NCBI GenBank assembly: GCA_005881215.1
Contig: VBDZ01000017.1
Coordinates: 1-47,012 of the forward strand
Length of the DNA: 47,012 nt
Reading direction: 5' to 3'
Origin: Chloroflexota bacterium
GTDB taxonomy: Bacteria; Chloroflexota; Dormibacteria; CF-121
A model generated the notes under the pieces. It did not search any database and had not been told where the DNA came from. It saw nothing but the letters and a program-made list of their open reading frames with translations. Of the stretch, positions 46,098 to 47,012 are shown piece by piece. Each line of letters starts with the position of its first letter. The stretch's first letter is position 1. A program made the translations under genes and the position numbers.

Positions 46098-46985
46098 GTG
46101 CGAATCGTCTCGCTGCTCCCCAGTGCGACCGAGATCGTCTGCGCGCTTGGACTCGAAGACGATCTCGTGGCCGTCACCCACGAGTGCGACTATCCTGCCT
46201 CGGTCCGCAGCAAACCGGTGGTCACCAGCAGCGTTCTCCAAGGAGAGCGCGCGAGCGGCGAAATCGACCGGCATATCCGCCGGTTGGTGCACGAGGGGAG
46301 CAGCATCTACGCGCTCGATGCGCAGCGGCTCGCGTCGCTCCAGCCGGACCTGGTGCTGACCCAGGAGCTCTGCGAGGTTTGCGCGGTCTCCTATCCCATT
46401 GTCGAGCGTGCCGCCCGCCGGCTCGGTGCGACCACCCAAATCGTTTCCCTGGAGCCGGAGAGCCTCGATGACGTGTACCAGAACATCAGAACCGTCGGCG
46501 AGCTCACCAACCGGGCCGGCCGGGCGTCAGGCCTGATCGATCAGCTGGCCGCCCGGGTCCGGCTGGTCCGGGAGCGCGTCGGCCAACTTCCGCCCCGGCG
46601 GACGGTTTGCCTGGAATGGGTCGATCCGCTCTACAACTGCGGTCACTGGACGCCCGGGCTGGTCCAGCTGGCGGGCGGTGAGGAGCTGCTGGGAAGCCCG
46701 GGCGGGCGCGCGCGGGGGATCGACCCCGGGGATCTTGTCGACGCTCAACCGGAGGTCATCGTCGTCATGGCCTGCGGCTTTGGACTCGAGCGCAGCCTTC
46801 AGGAGGTTGCTCGGGTCGACCAGTTCGCAACGACCAGCGGCGCGGAGCTCTGGGTGGTGGACGGCAACGCCTTCTTCAGCCGGCCCGGGCCGCGCCTGGT
46901 GGATAGCGTCGAGATTCTCGCCGGGATCCTGCATCCGCAGGTGATCGAGCCGCCGGCGCCCGGCGACGCCCGCCGGGTACGCTAG
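46098..46985 (+). CDS. Cobalamin-binding (BtuF-like) protein without signal peptide
   Basis: A 295-residue helical-backbone metal-receptor fold. RIVSLLPSATEIVCALGLED at the start, VAVTHECDYPASVRSKPVV, IDRHIRRLVHEGSSIYALDA, LVLTQELCEVCAVSY and LEWVDPLYNCGHWTPGLVQL are typical of the 'cobalamin-binding protein' branch of BtuF relatives. GTG at 46098 starts right at the first strand, 2 bases after the previous stop, leaving no room for a signal peptide. It is therefore probably cytoplasmic rather than a periplasmic receptor. No BtuCD genes are seen. The role may be corrinoid handling or salvage. Confidence 0.85.
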   Translation: MRIVSLLPSATEIVCALGLEDDLVAVTHECDYPASVRSKPVVTSSVLQGERASGEIDRHIRRLVHEGSSIYALDAQRLASLQPDLVLTQELCEVCAVSYPIVERAARRLGATTQIVSLEPESLDDVYQNIRTVGELTNRAGRASGLIDQLAARVRLVRERVGQLPPRRTVCLEWVDPLYNCGHWTPGLVQLAGGEELLGSPGGRARGIDPGDLVDAQPEVIVVMACGFGLERSLQEVARVDQFATTSGAELWVVDGNAFFSRPGPRLVDSVEILAGILHPQVIEPPAPGDARRVR

Positions 46986-47012
46986 CGACCGTAAAGGAAG
47001 CCGAAGAAGACC

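Overview
The window is GC-rich, gene-dense bacterial chromosome from a lineage that has a two-component system, ECF sigma factors, a c-di-AMP receptor, YvcK and a 13E12-type HNH protein, and that appears to start many transcripts at or next to the start codon. The mix (DUF222/HNH, DUF5667, Ycf45-like R3H-ATPase, DarA, MoxR-DUF58-TgpA, dnaB-purA order) suggests a Terrabacteria lineage such as Chloroflexota or Dormibacterota. That placement is inference from gene content. No rRNA, tRNA, CRISPR array, insertion sequence or prophage is visible, and no gene-free stretch exceeds 300 bases.

Layout. 1-2963: end of a dnaB gene interrupted by a LAGLIDADG intein, then purA. 2916-5700: a standalone RnfD/NqrB-like membrane protein and, divergently, an exported Asp-box propeller protein. 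5861-9493: RidA, a histidine kinase/response regulator pair with a clear direct-repeat operator, and a PAP2-type membrane phosphatase. 9468-13937: yvcK, ilvE (with a palindromic promoter), glycerate kinase, a very histidine-rich small protein and methylmalonyl-CoA epimerase. 13942-16048: a VOC protein, an ECF sigma factor with a C-terminal zinc-finger domain, and an unknown two-domain protein. 16083-23141: two family-5 substrate-binding lipoproteins, tldD, a frameshifted tldE and a C26 amidase, which together look like a peptide-handling module.

23143-25214: an 18-bp tandem repeat, an HNH protein, a zinc-ribbon protein and a lon-linked unknown. 25240-28999 (minus strand): peptidoglycan glycosyltransferase, adk and lon. 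29031-34875: pdxS-pdxT (preceded by a possible hexapeptide leader), GNAT, R3H-AAA ATPase, tmk, darA and a DUF554 protein, mostly with 4-base stop/start overlaps. 34872-40045: membrane protein, MoxR, DUF58 and TgpA-type transglutaminase. 39990-41830: an RNase Z-like hydrolase and selD. 42004-46985: ECF sigma factor with a DUF5667 partner, lspA, a GAF-like protein, an Xaa-Pro peptidase, a glyoxalase II-like hydrolase and a cobalamin-binding protein.

The most notable observation is selD. Read through an in-frame TGA at 40832-40834, the gene gains the complete conserved N-terminus with selenocysteine at the catalytic position, and a bacterial SECIS-like hairpin lies just downstream. The enzyme that makes the selenium donor therefore appears to be a selenoprotein itself, and the organism should decode UGA as Sec. 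A conventional gene call would start at 40871 and lose the active-site loop. Other points of interest are the 22% histidine protein fused by operon overlap to methylmalonyl-CoA epimerase, the tldE frameshift, the standalone RnfD-like protein, and several palindromic or direct-repeat operators at regulator promoters.
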